DNA of 64,000 nucleotides from Sarcocystis neurona. Its lineage: Eukaryota; Apicomplexa; Conoidasida; Eucoccidiorida; Sarcocystidae. The notes below the pieces were generated by a model. It saw only the letters and a program-made list of their open reading frames with translations, had not been told where the DNA came from and made no database searches. Below, one piece after another: positions 53,401-64,000 of the stretch (positions are counted from its first letter, which is position 1; each line of letters begins with the position of its first letter). A program made the translations under genes and the position numbers. Where the stretch lies: assembly GCA_000727475.1 (NCBI GenBank), contig KL647295.1, positions 745,985-809,984 on the forward strand. Direction: 5' to 3'.

Positions 53401-55868
53401 TTTCAGTCACTGCCCCATATAATTCAGGCTTTCAGAGTCTTTTTACCCTGTATGGCCTGAAAGCTAAGTCTCAGTTCGAAATAAGCCATGACTGTTACGC
53501 CATGCCGATTGAGAAAACATCTGCTTCGCAGGATAACTCTGTTGCGCAGCACCCGTCTTGACAACACAGGGATCATACCGACGTGTGATACTGCTGGCTG
53601 AAGTATGTATGTTTGCGCATTGGAGGACGGCTGTTTACTCGATTTTCAAGGAGTAAATACTGACCTGAGAAGTTCGTACATCACGTTGAGTCGGCCAAGC
53701 TGCACACACACAGCTGGCTGCGCTCACACACCTGAAAAAGCGCCTTCCCTACGGAACTTATTGAGCCGGTCATGTCGAACTTCTAAGCAGGAAGATGTTT
53801 CTGTGCTTTGCAAGAGTGCATAACGCTTTAGTACTGAATTCCGTTCTGTTGTGTCTCTGATCTCTGCACTGGAATCATTTCGAGTATGCAAGATGATGTA
53901 CAGTGTTCGGTACGCTGCACCGTGGTGTGTACTTACAACAAACCGTAGACGGTAACATTTCCTCATTTCCTCAAAAGTCTTAGCCAGCTTTTTACTCAAG
54001 TTCACCTCGTTCACCTCTCGAAAGTCGCGCTTGGACTCTGCTTCGGCGGTGTCTACATCCAACCCTGTAAGTAGCCCAGTAATGCAACACTCGCGTGACA
54101 TTTTCCTCTCCGTAGCTGTGAGATGCCTTGCGTAAGCATAAGTACAAAACGTTAGTAGCTCGAGCATACTGAAAATGTACAGCCGTTAAATCTGCCCAGT
54201 GTGCGTCCGTGCAGCTACACACAGAACGGTGCCTGGTCTGCCTGTAACGCAGTCATTACTGGCAGCAGTATGCCACGTAAGGCACTACCGGGCAGCGCCC
54301 TCGCCCCTTGAAATCTCACAACATCTGGAAAGCGGGGGCAGCGTAGGATTCGCTACGTACATTACGTGTACCTGACATACCGGGGTTGAGCTCGAGGTAC
54401 TCCTGTGTGCGTTCGTGAAGCATTTGTTTCCCGGCGGCCCTGAGCAAGACTTATACAGGCGTATAATCCCTCTGATAGTTCTTTACGGAAGCTGATTTAG
54501 CATGCATTGTCAAGCTAATGTGTGGGCGCTGGCGACTTACATTCCTGGGAGGCGAGCCTGGAAGTTCAGCCCGACGTGGGCACGGCCGCAGGAAAACTCA
54601 CTTGTTACTTCTTTAATATGCCTGGCTCGTGGAACCGAAGCGTCTACTTAGGCTGGGGATCTACAATGAAAAATATCGGTGTAAATCAGGGTCTACTTTT
54701 CAAACTTGCGTGCGCAGGTACTAGGACCGCGCATCGCAGGTGAGCGACTCACGTTTGCAAGAAGAGCTCCACACATCGTGTGTTTTCCTGTAAGAAATTT
54801 TCCAACACCCTCTCATATTCCGCCTGCAGGACACGAATTGCAGAATGCTTTCTCGCGGACGGGAAGTAAATCATGCGAGTCCTAGTTATGACACTTAAAA
54901 GCGGAGTGGAAGAAACTGTACCGTCAGATCGGGAGCTAAGGCCATTTCTTCGCGGTCGAATGACTCCAACATTCTCTTGAGCTCTGTCAGACGTTCATAC
55001 AACGAAGGGTATTTGAAGACGCCAAGTGACCGCTGCACTACCACACTGGAAATGGGAGTGTTTCTAGCTTGATTTTTCGACTGATGCGCTTTTGAATAGG
55101 TGTGACTTCATCCAGATGCTTACTTTTTTGCTTTTCCAGAATGAGGTGCAGAGGCGACCGCGATCGAAGGCTGCGCATAAGGGCAACAATGCAGATAGAT
55201 GCTTTGGAGGTGTGGACGCCAACGCAGACACTTTAAAGCAAATCCCTAAACTTTATCTCACCTCATGGATCGTCGTCCTTTGGGCACGTGCCTTGAGCTC
55301 CGGCCCCTGAGGAGAAGTTGAAGTAAAGTACGCAAAATGGTGCAGAAAATCTTGCATGGAAAACATTATATCCTTCATTACCAAGAGACTTGTGTGGCAG
55401 TCCTTTCCCCTGCACAGCGCGTCAATCCGCTGCTTTCCTAGTGAGTTACACCCCACGGCAGTCTCTTCCTTACAGCAGTTGAAACAGTGCAGCATTGGGT
55501 GCCTGACACACTTTGCTGGGAGGGGAAGGTAAAACGACCAAGCCACAGCGTGTAGTCGTAGTTCCTACCGTTGGGGGCAAAAAGTGCATGCTCGAAGCTC
55601 CTCTTGTTCTTGGCTGAAAGCAAAAGTGAGTCGTACTGCACACAAGAAGTTTCCTAATTCACAGCTGTGTTTAGCACCATTGCTGCAGGTGAGCCATCCG
55701 GTCCTATCGCACGTGTAACAGGGTAAATAGCACAAGCTTGCTCACAGCGCATCTTACAGTCTTCTCTGGAGCTCGTGCATCTCTCTGCGTCGTACGTCTC
55801 CTGCGTGCTTGCGACTGACCATCTGCGAGCAAACATTCCCCATTTTCTGGGTTCCACTGTGCGTACAT
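50441..55868 (-). CDS. Unrecognised multi-exon protein, helical N-terminus and long disordered tail
   Basis: Exons in transcript order: 55868-55758, 55635-55569, 55437-55262, 55032-54922, 54823-54753, 54439-54381, 54064-53937, 53782-53730, 53345-53234, 53116-53061, 52869-50814, 50572-50441. All phases agree, giving ~1043 aa. The first ~310 residues are mostly charged helices (RLTELKRMLESFDREEMA, EYERVLENFLQEN, HERTQEYLELNPG, KLAKTFEEMRKCYRLRF) and then a beta-like segment (LVTVSYDD, LFLCNLYTFRLEEKYSELLF). The 2-kb penultimate exon is Ser/Thr/Pro/Arg rich and low in order. Two junctions are less certain: if the donor at 53061 is not used the protein stops at 53030 (~324 aa), and if the donor at 50814 is not used the last exon runs to 50745. 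No known family was recognised. The helical part could be a scaffold or coiled-coil component. Confidence 0.55.
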
Positions 55869-56102
55869 TTGTTGCAGAACTTATCCCTCTGTCCGGTCTC
55901 GGTCAAAATTGTGGACTGAAATGGAGGTACGAGTCAGGTGGGCTGAGGCTGTTGTATGGAAGTGGATACAACGACTTGCACATACCTCTTCCCATTTTAG
56001 CTTCCACTGTGTTACGCTCATTCCATTCCTGAGGCAGATGATTAAACATTCGTACACCACTGGAGCAGTGCGACACATGGGGCCCCTCGATCGCACAGCG
56101 CC

Positions 56103-57044
56103 TCAAATGTGAATACGATCTGCAGGTCTGTACGGCATGGTTTCGTCCGACGCATCAATAAACTGGGATCTTAAGTACATCCAAACGATGCTAGTAGCCC
56201 CGCACGATCCTGCGAAAACTCGTGCCCGCGCCACTTCAGCAGAGTAACCATAAAGAGTTTCACGGAAATAACGGACGCTTGGTCCGCAGTATAGAAGAGG
56301 TCCTCCTGCATTGCGCGTGTGCTGCCACTACTAACTTAATTTCCAGCTGACATAAAAAGATCAGTGGATAGCTTCTGGTCCATTTACAGTGAAAATTGTC
56401 TTCACCTTCTTCTTGTATGCACGCGTGACCTACCCGGCACCCTGTTTATGTTCCCTCGTGTTGGAACCTTCCTCCTGTGGTGGAGCCGCCTGAAGATTTT
56501 TTGTATTCTGACTCTCCCTTGCATCATCACTGCTTCTCTGCCTTCGAGACTGCACGCAAAGGGCCACCTGCTGTCAAGCGCTACCAACCGCAACGTGCTA
56601 TTAGTCTAACTCAGCCGCATCAGTATGCAGTGCTAGTGCACACGAAGAGCCGTCCCCACGCAAGAGCAGGTGTGTCCATTGAGCGCTAGTGCTTGTCGGG
56701 GCTACGTTTAGGACTGGTTTGTGGTGAGATGGGCATATGACAGTTTCAGGGAACGCTGCTCGAGAAACAATCCGGCGGGCACCTCTTGACCTGGAGGTAG
56801 CTTGCGCGTGTCTTGTCTCCTCTGAACTGTGTCAAGTCAGGGTAAAGTTAGGGGCACGCTGGAAAAAACCTTGCTGCGGAGGCGTCGCAGCCCTTCCGAC
56901 GACATAACGGGCGCCACGTTTTGTGTCAATGTCTTGCATCAGCATGGCTGAGATCTTACCTTTGTACAGAGCTTTATAGAACCGGGCATCGTGAAGGAGA
57001 GCATAGGTGATATTTATACGCCGGGCGTTGGGTTTCTTGAGCAT
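56103..57044 (-). CDS. 95-residue protein with one possible membrane segment, two exons
   Basis: Exon 1 is 57044-56960 and exon 2 is 56305-56103. Donor AAAG|GTAAGA and acceptor TGCAG|GA are phase 1, so the frame is kept across a 654-bp intron. The protein starts MLKKPNARRINITYALLHDA. It has a basic N-terminus, an aromatic middle (RYFRETLYGYSAEVARARVF) and a short hydrophobic stretch (~55-74, GSCGATSIVWMYL). It ends in a polar tail, ADRIHI. The size, basic start and single hydrophobic helix resemble small lineage-specific subunits of mitochondrial inner-membrane complexes in apicomplexans, but that is only an analogy. Exon 2 is open in the predicted frame for 67 codons. No homologue is recognised. 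Confidence 0.55.
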
Positions 57045-59431
57045 TGTTAGGAAATGCTGTTTGCAACCCTTGAGTCTGCTATGTGGGCCAGTGTGTGTAG
57101 ATGGTGATCTGATTTGCATTTATCTGTGCAAGACAACATGGAACAGAAAAGTAAGTTGGACAGCTCCGTCTGTCTATCCCTCAGTGTAGTTCACCACTGG
57201 ATACTGCGGCGAGGGGCAGCGATCCTAACTTTGCACTGGTCTTCCTGATGGTGAAACTGCATGCAAAGGATCCTTTGCATGCGTATTCGGGTTCACGCTT
57301 GGCCGCTTTCCGGCAGGACAGGGCACCGCGTATCTTCCACCAAGTACTTTCGTCTTGTTTACCGCGAGCGACGATTCTCTGCAGTGGCGACAAGTCCTGG
57401 TTTTATGTGCGTGAAGAGTTCTTCGCGCTGCACCGAATCGAGCTCTTCAGCACTCTTACGAACAGCAAGCGAGCCACGCCAGACTGCCAGCCATCAATGA
57501 AGACGGCTGCGCTGCGTGACTTGTGGTCAGCGGCCTGAAAGCAGACCGTGCGTAGGCCTGCTATCTGGAGACTTGGTGCAAGTAGTGCGGCAAGTGTCAT
57601 TACTGCGTGGCACGATGGAGTTGTTGAGTATGAGCATTGCAGTGGAAGACTGCAGCATTACCGACGGCAACACTCGGGCACCACTGAAGCACTCACGAGA
57701 CAGGAAAACAGGCACGTCCGTCCCCGTGGCAGGAGATCCGCAGTAAAGAGACAGCGCCTCGACAGAAAACCGCTAGATTACGTAGAGTTGATCGCCACGC
57801 AGCCGGGGATATGTCAATTTGAACAAGCTACAGCTTTCTGATGTATGTTTTCCGGCATCGCATCAATGTCCACTTCCTTAGCAGAGAGTGGCTCCTGACA
57901 AAGAACTGCTGTCTTGCTAATCTACTGCAAAATCATGATTATTTTCACACACTTAAACTGCAGCGAAGTTCTTAGCAGATGCGACCCTTATAACAGTGTT
58001 CTACGGAGTATATAAGTGGTCTTCTTCGACACGTCTGACGCCATTGCCGGACCCGTTGCGAGAAACAGCATACGGGTGCGTCCTTGAGGCTCTCTCCACA
58101 TGACCTACCGTTGAGTACGCTGATCCGTAGATATCTCAGTCAAATAGAAAAAAATCCTCTTGGTAGCGCACGGCACTAGAGGATATGCAGACATCTGCGA
58201 CGTACAGATCTGCACGCGTCAGTAAGTCCGGTTTTTAGGCAAAAGCCTGTGAACAACAGTACTTCCCAGCCTGTTGTCCTGATGTGGTTCCCATCAAGCC
58301 ACAAGGATAAACAGGGTGATTGTGCGCTAAACGTAGTGACTTCTGTTAGAATCACCAACAGACAAGCCGTCTACAACGGAAAGGCCGTAAGCCACCAAGT
58401 GTAAGGTTTCCTATCGAACGTAGTGCGCTAACCCTTACAACGTACACACTCTGCACTCCCCGTGTGGGTGGTAGACAAAATGTTTCAGCTGGGAAGAAAC
58501 GAATCGGAAATATGTATACTTACAAGTCCCTACTTTTGTGCACAAGATTAAAAGTGCCAACGAATAGACAAACACACTCGGAGAGCCACACGCAGTGTGA
58601 GTGTACACAAGCGAATGGACAAGCCTCCACAGCTATATACCGCGCCTTTTAGTCGCGACATGTAGTCTTTGAACTCCGTATTCGCCGTCTACTGGGCACG
58701 GTGACAACTTCCCGTGGCGTCTCTGACAAAAGTCGTGGGTTTTAGATGCAGATAATTTCACGTGTCGCGAACCTTTGGCGTAACTGAGCCATTAGCCTCA
58801 GACAGCAGCCTTTACCTTGTAGAAATTCCTTTAGGTAACGGCGCTGCTCGGGGCAAGCCATCGAGCAGGCGCAACAACCGACGGAAAGCTATCTTTGTCA
58901 GTTAAGGATAGCGGTCGCTGCAGAAACCCTAGTAGACACTTTCATTACGTAAGATTCTCGCGGCTGTTTGGATCGCACCGACGGCTACGTCTTGAAAATC
59001 CTTTGCGTCCTCAGCTGGTCTGCGGCGGCCTCGTCCGAGTGTTACTCCACGTTAACTCTCCCCCTGACGCGAGGCGCGTTCCCGCAAAGGTTTTTAGTAT
59101 CGACACCGCTGCTGCGACAGTTACTGTGTGTGGTCTTCTCCCCGTGTGGGGCGAGGGCTACCTCATATGGCGCTCTTTGTCCTGGGGTGCTGCAGGCGGA
59201 TATCGCACAGCGTTGCGCGCGCCCCGCATACGATGGTCTACACGTGCGGGTGCGCATGTTCTGAAGGACATTTTACATTGTTGATTCACGAGCATCAGGC
59301 AAAGGCAGGTTACCGTGTGCAAGCTGCTGCAGGGGCGCTCCACACGACACCGCCGAATGAGAAGTTGACTCTCTATTGACTGAAGGACACTGCTACGCAC
59401 TTTACAGCGGATTGGCCGAGAAGATGCTTAC
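57045..59431. other. Intergenic stretch, no firm gene
   Basis: About 2.4 kb without a supported gene. A plus-strand frame at 57248-57538 and minus-strand pieces at 59042-59400 look mildly protein-like. The latter could be downstream exons of the minus-strand exon at 59432-59629, but no unique splice path emerges. Confidence 0.4.
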
Positions 59432-59629
59432 CTGCTCATTGAGGGACTGGATATTATCTTGCAGCGCAACACTCGCTAGAAGCGTCGTTACACTTGCTGC
59501 CCCTGGTTGCTGAATGCTCCTGCAGAAGTGTCTCAGTGGCTGTGTTAGGAGGCGCTCCTTTTTGCAGAGATCGCATGCCGTGGTTCTTTCTTCTTTACAC
59601 TCATGGGCCCCCTTCAACCTCCGTACCAT
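59432..59629 (-). CDS. Possible first exon of a minus-strand gene
   Basis: The ATG at 59629 opens a 66-codon frame that ends precisely at a strong donor (GAGCAG|GTAAGC), phase 0. The encoded segment is basic with four cysteines (ECKEERTTACDLCKKERLL) and then a helical stretch (TLLASVALQDNIQSLNEQ). A possible continuation after the acceptor GTGTCCTTCAG near 59385 (SIESQLLIRRC) keeps phase 0. Downstream exons are uncertain. It starts 131 bp from, and divergent to, the membrane-anchored appendage gene. The family is unknown. Confidence 0.3.
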
Positions 59630-59760
59630 TCGCCAGCCCTTCTTTTGTGCAGCAGACGCTAACATGGATATGACGCACTACGACTCTTACTATGAATTCA
59701 TGAAGAACTGAAGCAAGACATTTTCAGTCTCCGTCATCTTTCTCGCGATACGGCGGAACC

Positions 59761-62700
59761 ATGGTGAACTGGCAACTGCTGGCAATTGTGGGCCTCGGTG
59801 TGGCAGGTGGGCTGCTCTTAGCCCTACTTCTTGTCGTTTGTATCTGCGTTCGCCGTCGTCGCTGTGTCCACCGACACCACAACGCGAAGATAGTACAGTT
59901 ACAGGAAAACTTGAAAGCGATAGAGAGAGAAAATGAAGCTAAAGAAGAGGCCGTCAGCACCCTCCGCCGTTCCGTGGCAGATTTTGACGCAGAAAAATGT
60001 CTTCTTCTCAAGCGATTGAATAGCTGTGACAAACTATCTACACCCGAGGACATCCGGAGTTGTTTGCGGGAGCTGCAGTTGCATGTAGCCGTTCAGGCTG
60101 CTAATGCGTCATCTATCCACAAGGCTGTTAACATGGACTTCAAAAAAGGACCTCCTGCTCTACTCGCAGAGGTGTGGCTTATACATGGAGAGACGCAGAA
60201 TGTCCGAGACGATTCTAGTCATCCTTCACTCGGTATGGTGCTTGACGCCGACACTATACTTGACAGGCAGTTGTTTTGGCCCTTGTTTAGAATTGTTTAG
60301 AAGTTACCGTACTCAATTCCTTCATTTAAGACGTTTGCGCGTCGTGTGGAAGAACAAGAGATAGCGACACGCGCAGTTGTAACTCTGTATTAGTTGAGTA
60401 CGATAAAAACACAAGCACTCATACAGCGCCAGCGTTTTCGCAGACTGTTGCACTACTCGACCTTGTTGATGGGTATGATTTCTTCTGTTTCGCGCAGACG
60501 AACTCCCTCGTCCTTCCTCAAAGTCGAAACCGACGGACGGTGCTTTCACGCGAAAGCACAAGAGCGTATACGAGGATGGAGGGCCTACGTCGACGGGGAT
60601 GTCAACATGTGTGAGGCAGTCTCCCCCCATGCGAGAATTCCATACGTGCGCAGCGCACTGGGCGATTCCACCGTGTGGGGGAAACTCAGAGTTACCTCCG
60701 TGTAATGCGCCTGTAACGGGCCAGCCAATGGAAGCTTCGGCCAGCTTTCAAACAAACACCTGTGTCCTTTCGGAAACTGGAGGAGCATGCTGTGGCGAAA
60801 CGAGCGCTCTGCACCCTGCCAGTCAGCCTGCCGAAGAAGTCATCACCCGAAACTGGGGAACGACCCGATCCAGTGTTGACAATGATACCACCGACTGTCC
60901 CTGTTTGCGAGAAAGGTGTGGTCGAGCCGTGACGCCTGCAATTGAAAGCTCTTCTGCGTGTCAAGGAGCTGGTGTTAGTACCTTTACGGGTGACACCGAA
61001 TTTTCCCGGACGAGCAATTGCTGTGCGGGTACTAAGGAGTGTTGCGATATTGCTATTATTCCAGCACATACATTTGCACCAGAATACATCTTCGTAGCCG
61101 AACAATGGCTACCGGGTCCCTACGAGACAGCAAAGTCGTCTTGTCACAATGTGCCACTGGCACGATTGGCGAAGTTCAGCCGCCGCGACCAATCAAAAAC
61201 TGCCAGCTTGGAAAACGAATTATACCAGCAGATTTTGCCGGATACTCACAAATTTGAGAAAGTCCTTATTTCCTCGAAGCAAACCCAGAGTCTTTATCTT
61301 GTTTCGTCCAGCCGGGATCATGTCAAGCTGCAGTCGCGGGCTCTTGCTAATGTGTTGCCATCCCTTAGTGTGTCAACCAAGGCACTAGCCCTCCCTCACT
61401 TGTGCTACTCACTGGTGGAGTACAGGTTTGAACAAATCAGGTCCATCAGCAAGCGCGCACTAAAGAGATACATCGGCGACACTTTACATCAACCACTTTC
61501 GTTAGTAGTCAGGGTTTTCGAGCGCAAAAGCATGCCCGGGGCTACTCCTGCGGCATCACCCACAAACAACGAAGATGGAGTAGTAACAGATGAGGAGCAA
61601 GACAGCTGGTGTTTTCTTTACGAAACGCCTCCTGTTTCCGTGGCCGACACCGGGTGTCGGATTATTGACGAGGATACTGTTGACTTCGGTGAAGGAGCCA
61701 GTTTTCACTACAAGCATGCATATGCACCGCCTCGGCCCGTCCTTGTCGAACAGTCGGCCCCCGAGGTGCTTGCGACTGCATGTCGGAGTTGTCATCCTCC
61801 CCTGGTGAGACAGACTGTCCTTTCTGTCTGCATCATCCTACACAAAGGTTCTGCAGGAAGGTGCACCTATCGTGGAGAGACGTGTCGACGCATTCCACCA
61901 AGAACCGCGTCCGGAACTGAAACGCGAGAATTGTACGAAAATGTCAAGCGTACGCCCATGTACTCTCGTGCTATCAAACAGTAGTGCGGCGAAGTCCATG
62001 CACAGAGTATATTGATAACTTATGCTGATACTGCTACCGTGATCCGCGCTTGGCCGCCAGACAATTTGATGGCTGTTAGTTGACGTGTGTGTACAAAATG
62101 CAGCGGAAGGCGAATGAACCAGTTGTACCCTGTACGACACAGACTGCTGACTGCCGTTCTCTTCCCCACGACGGCTTGACCGAGACAACAGCGCTTCCTG
62201 CAACTCACTATACGAGAAGGACGTCTCTTCTTCCCCTCTTTAAGAAAGGAGAGATGAATTGTCGCCAGCCTAGGGACGAAATTTCTACAGTAGTTATTGG
62301 CAGGCTGGCAGGTAACACGTGTCTGTCAGCCAAGCCTGGCAAATGCGGTGAGCGTAGGCCACTCTCCTTGTTCCTCGTGTAACCTCTGAGGTCCGGTTTG
62401 CTCGTGCGATTTAGGCCTCCCGAGGACGACCTCGACGTACTCTTCTCTATTTTGAGTGTATCGTTTCTGCGGCTCTACAGGTAGAGAGGGGGGTGAAAAA
62501 GATCACATTCCCCAGGTAACTGCGCTTGCTAATAGTCCTCGAGCACAAGGTACCTCTCCCGTTAGCCATTTGATGGAGTGTCATGGATTAGTAAAATCCT
62601 CCAGCGCAGATGAGGAACTGGAAGTCGACTGCCGACCATCAAAACGAGAGTGCAGTCTTCGGCGGGTGGCCTCCTGTGAAGGCTTGATTTCGACAACTAA

Positions 62701-63592
62701 AACGTTTTCTTCTCCTCCAGTCGCAGAGGAGTCGGAGGCTGCTTCCGCGTCTCACTTCAAAAATGTGTGCCTGAATCAGCAGGGTAAACTTTACGAGGAT
62801 GAGGTGCTTTCTGTATCATGTGTGGTGGGTACCACGATCACACCCGACCGCAACGCCTTGCATGCTTCAGTAGAACTGAGCATCGTAAACCAGAAATACG
62901 CAGCACCCCGTTCTGCGTGCTCAACGGATGAGACGAAACTTGATGTTTCCGATCAATCGTGCATCACGGGGTTCCACGCAGTGCACACAACGGTTGAAAA
63001 TGTGGAGCGTGACGCTCTTTCGTGCTCAGTGACACCCATTGTCAGGGCGCCCCCGTCCGGCCCTGGCAGCCCTGCTCGAGTCTGTCAGACCATTTCCGCT
63101 ACAGTGATGCAGCCGTTCCAGTTCGTTCCCGAAGTCAGTTTGAAAGTGGTACTCCTCGACGGGTCGGAAAGAAAGTGTACCTTCGCGCTTCCTCTCGTGA
63201 TTGCCCAGTTCATGAAACCAGTTGAGTTGTTGCCGGCAGCGTTTATGCAGTTGTGGTTTGACGGGACACTTCACCCGAGGCGGTTGAGCATTCGAATCTC
63301 AAATCGAATCAAAGCAGCAGGTCCGAGGGAGTTGGTCAAGGTAGTCACACTGAACGGGAAACTAGAGGTTGTCAAGGGTGTCAAACATCCTCTAGCTGAG
63401 GGGTCCATTTTTGCCATCGGTGAGCTGGCCGCCATAGGTGATTTGGTGGGAGAGAGCAGATGTTTGGTCAGACTATGGCAAAGTCACCACACCACATCTT
63501 CAATGGCTAAACTGGAAGTCAAGGCTGATCATAGGCGCTTGCTTGATGCAATTTCTGAGTTGCTGGCGTACTTACTCCAGGACAGCGAATAG
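59761..63592 (+). CDS. Membrane-anchored protein with AP-2 alpha-appendage-like domain, four exons
   Basis: Exons: 59761-60232, 60498-61804, 62104-62311, 62481-63592. The junctions CTCG|GTATGG, CCCCTG|GTGAGA and GCAG|GTAACA match acceptors of the same phase (1, 0, 1), giving 1032 aa. The ATG sits in AACCATGG. Residues ~7-30 form a strong membrane helix followed by RRRR, which places the bulk of the protein in the cytosol. Residues ~42-90 look like a coiled coil. The middle is Cys/Ser/Thr rich and unrecognised. From ~765 the sequence resembles the two-part appendage of alpha-adaptin: a sandwich part (KLYEDEVLSV, SVELSIVNQK) and a platform part (~874-1032). The platform part has FALPLVIAQFMKPVE, then FMQLW (F917, W920) at the place of the FxQRW of the DPF/DPW pocket, then CLVRL and a C-terminal helix with ELLAYLL. 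No adaptin trunk precedes it. The family call rests on remembered sequence. Confidence 0.65.
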
Positions 63593-64000
63593 GACGCAAG
63601 TGATCAGTACCTTTTCTCCCTTAAGATGCTGATGAGGCGTTTCAATGTGCCCGGTGGCATAGCAGACGAGCTGCTTAAGCGTTGAAAAGCGGCAGAGGCG
63701 GAACGAGTGAACACCAATAGAACCGCGTCAAAGACGTCTCAGGGCGATTTCTACGCTTCAGAGGTCGAGTGAACTCGTCCTTCACGGCATAACCGCAGCA
63801 CACCTGTGCAAAGTAACACGCCACCGGCATGTCACGTCGGAGTGTTCACGGTGTGCCTGTGTAGCACATTCTACATGTATATGGGACCGCTAGTCACCGC
63901 GTAGTCGTGGGGTACACACTTAAATATTAGACTCAGTCTCGCTGGTAACGAAGGCAGCCGCATAGGTTGTGACGGTTTTTGTACGGCATCGAGGCCGCAC
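63593..64000. other. 3' flank, nothing recognised
   Basis: The last 408 bases follow the stop codon of the appendage-domain gene. They probably contain its 3' untranslated region. No further gene or repeat is evident before the window ends. Confidence 0.5.

Noticed and set aside
55758..55843. A frame beginning MGNVCSQM, which looks like an N-myristoylation/palmitoylation signal of the kind found on inner-membrane-complex proteins.
   Set aside because: Its donor is phase 2 while the next exon needs phase 0. The overlapping frame starting at 55868 (MYAQWNPENG) splices in phase, so the acylation motif is most likely a frame artefact.
56477..56689. A plus-strand frame rich in Pro, His and aromatic residues.
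   Set aside because: It lies within the intron of the minus-strand 95-residue gene, overlaps a minus-strand frame of similar quality, and lacks a start context or splice sites.
57248..57538. A plus-strand frame of 96 codons with protein-like composition.
   Set aside because: No recognised domain, no supported splice partners, and competing frames on both strands.
60599..60720. The internal ATG at 60599 as the start of the appendage-domain gene, excluding the transmembrane exon.
   Set aside because: The frame is open upstream to a strong acceptor at 60497, whose phase matches the donor of the transmembrane exon.
1..64000. Bacterial-style features such as operons, CRISPR arrays or insertion sequences.
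   Set aside because: Genes are interrupted by many phase-consistent GT-AG introns, and no spaced direct-repeat array or transposase was seen.

Overview
The window reads as nuclear DNA of an apicomplexan, most likely a coccidian. The GC content is near 50 percent, genes carry many GT-AG introns of roughly 70-700 bp, intergenic gaps are 0.4-6 kb, and there are no operons or ribosome-binding sites. The gene content includes a giant RAP-domain protein and two genes for flagellar proteins (a kinesin-9/KIF6 type motor and TTC29), which suits a lineage with flagellated male gametes. The exact genus cannot be read from the sequence. All exon models below were built by hand by matching splice sites, reading phase and, where a family was recognised, remembered family sequence. 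Nothing was searched.

Layout. 1-13.6 kb is gene-poor: a small two-exon Cys-cluster/leucine-zipper protein (2622-3457, +), a single-exon putative secreted protein (5788-7374, -), and two short tandem repeats. 13.6-29.2 kb is one gene, a nine-exon RAP-domain protein of about 4450 residues with an 8.4-kb exon. 30.4-34.2 kb (-) is an eleven-exon TTC29 orthologue. 36.1-41.2 kb (+) is a twelve-exon KIF6-type kinesin. The two are transcribed divergently from a 1.9-kb intergenic region. 42.1-46.1 kb (-) is a J-domain protein with a hydrophobic segment and a long C-terminal extension. 47.6-49.3 kb (+) is an unrecognised protein carrying a duplicated ~60-residue domain. 50.4-55.9 kb (-) is an unrecognised multi-exon protein. 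56.1-57.0 kb (-) is a two-exon, 95-residue protein with one possible membrane segment. 59.8-63.6 kb (+) is a four-exon protein with an N-terminal membrane anchor, a coiled coil and a C-terminal domain that resembles the AP-2 alpha-adaptin appendage.

How they fit together. The KIF6/TTC29 pair points to axoneme function and perhaps shared expression in microgametes. The RAP protein is expected in organellar RNA metabolism. The membrane-anchored appendage protein is the most unusual architecture: an endocytic-adaptor ear without an adaptin trunk, apparently tethered directly to a membrane. No rRNA, tRNA, CRISPR array, insertion sequence or prokaryotic feature was recognised.
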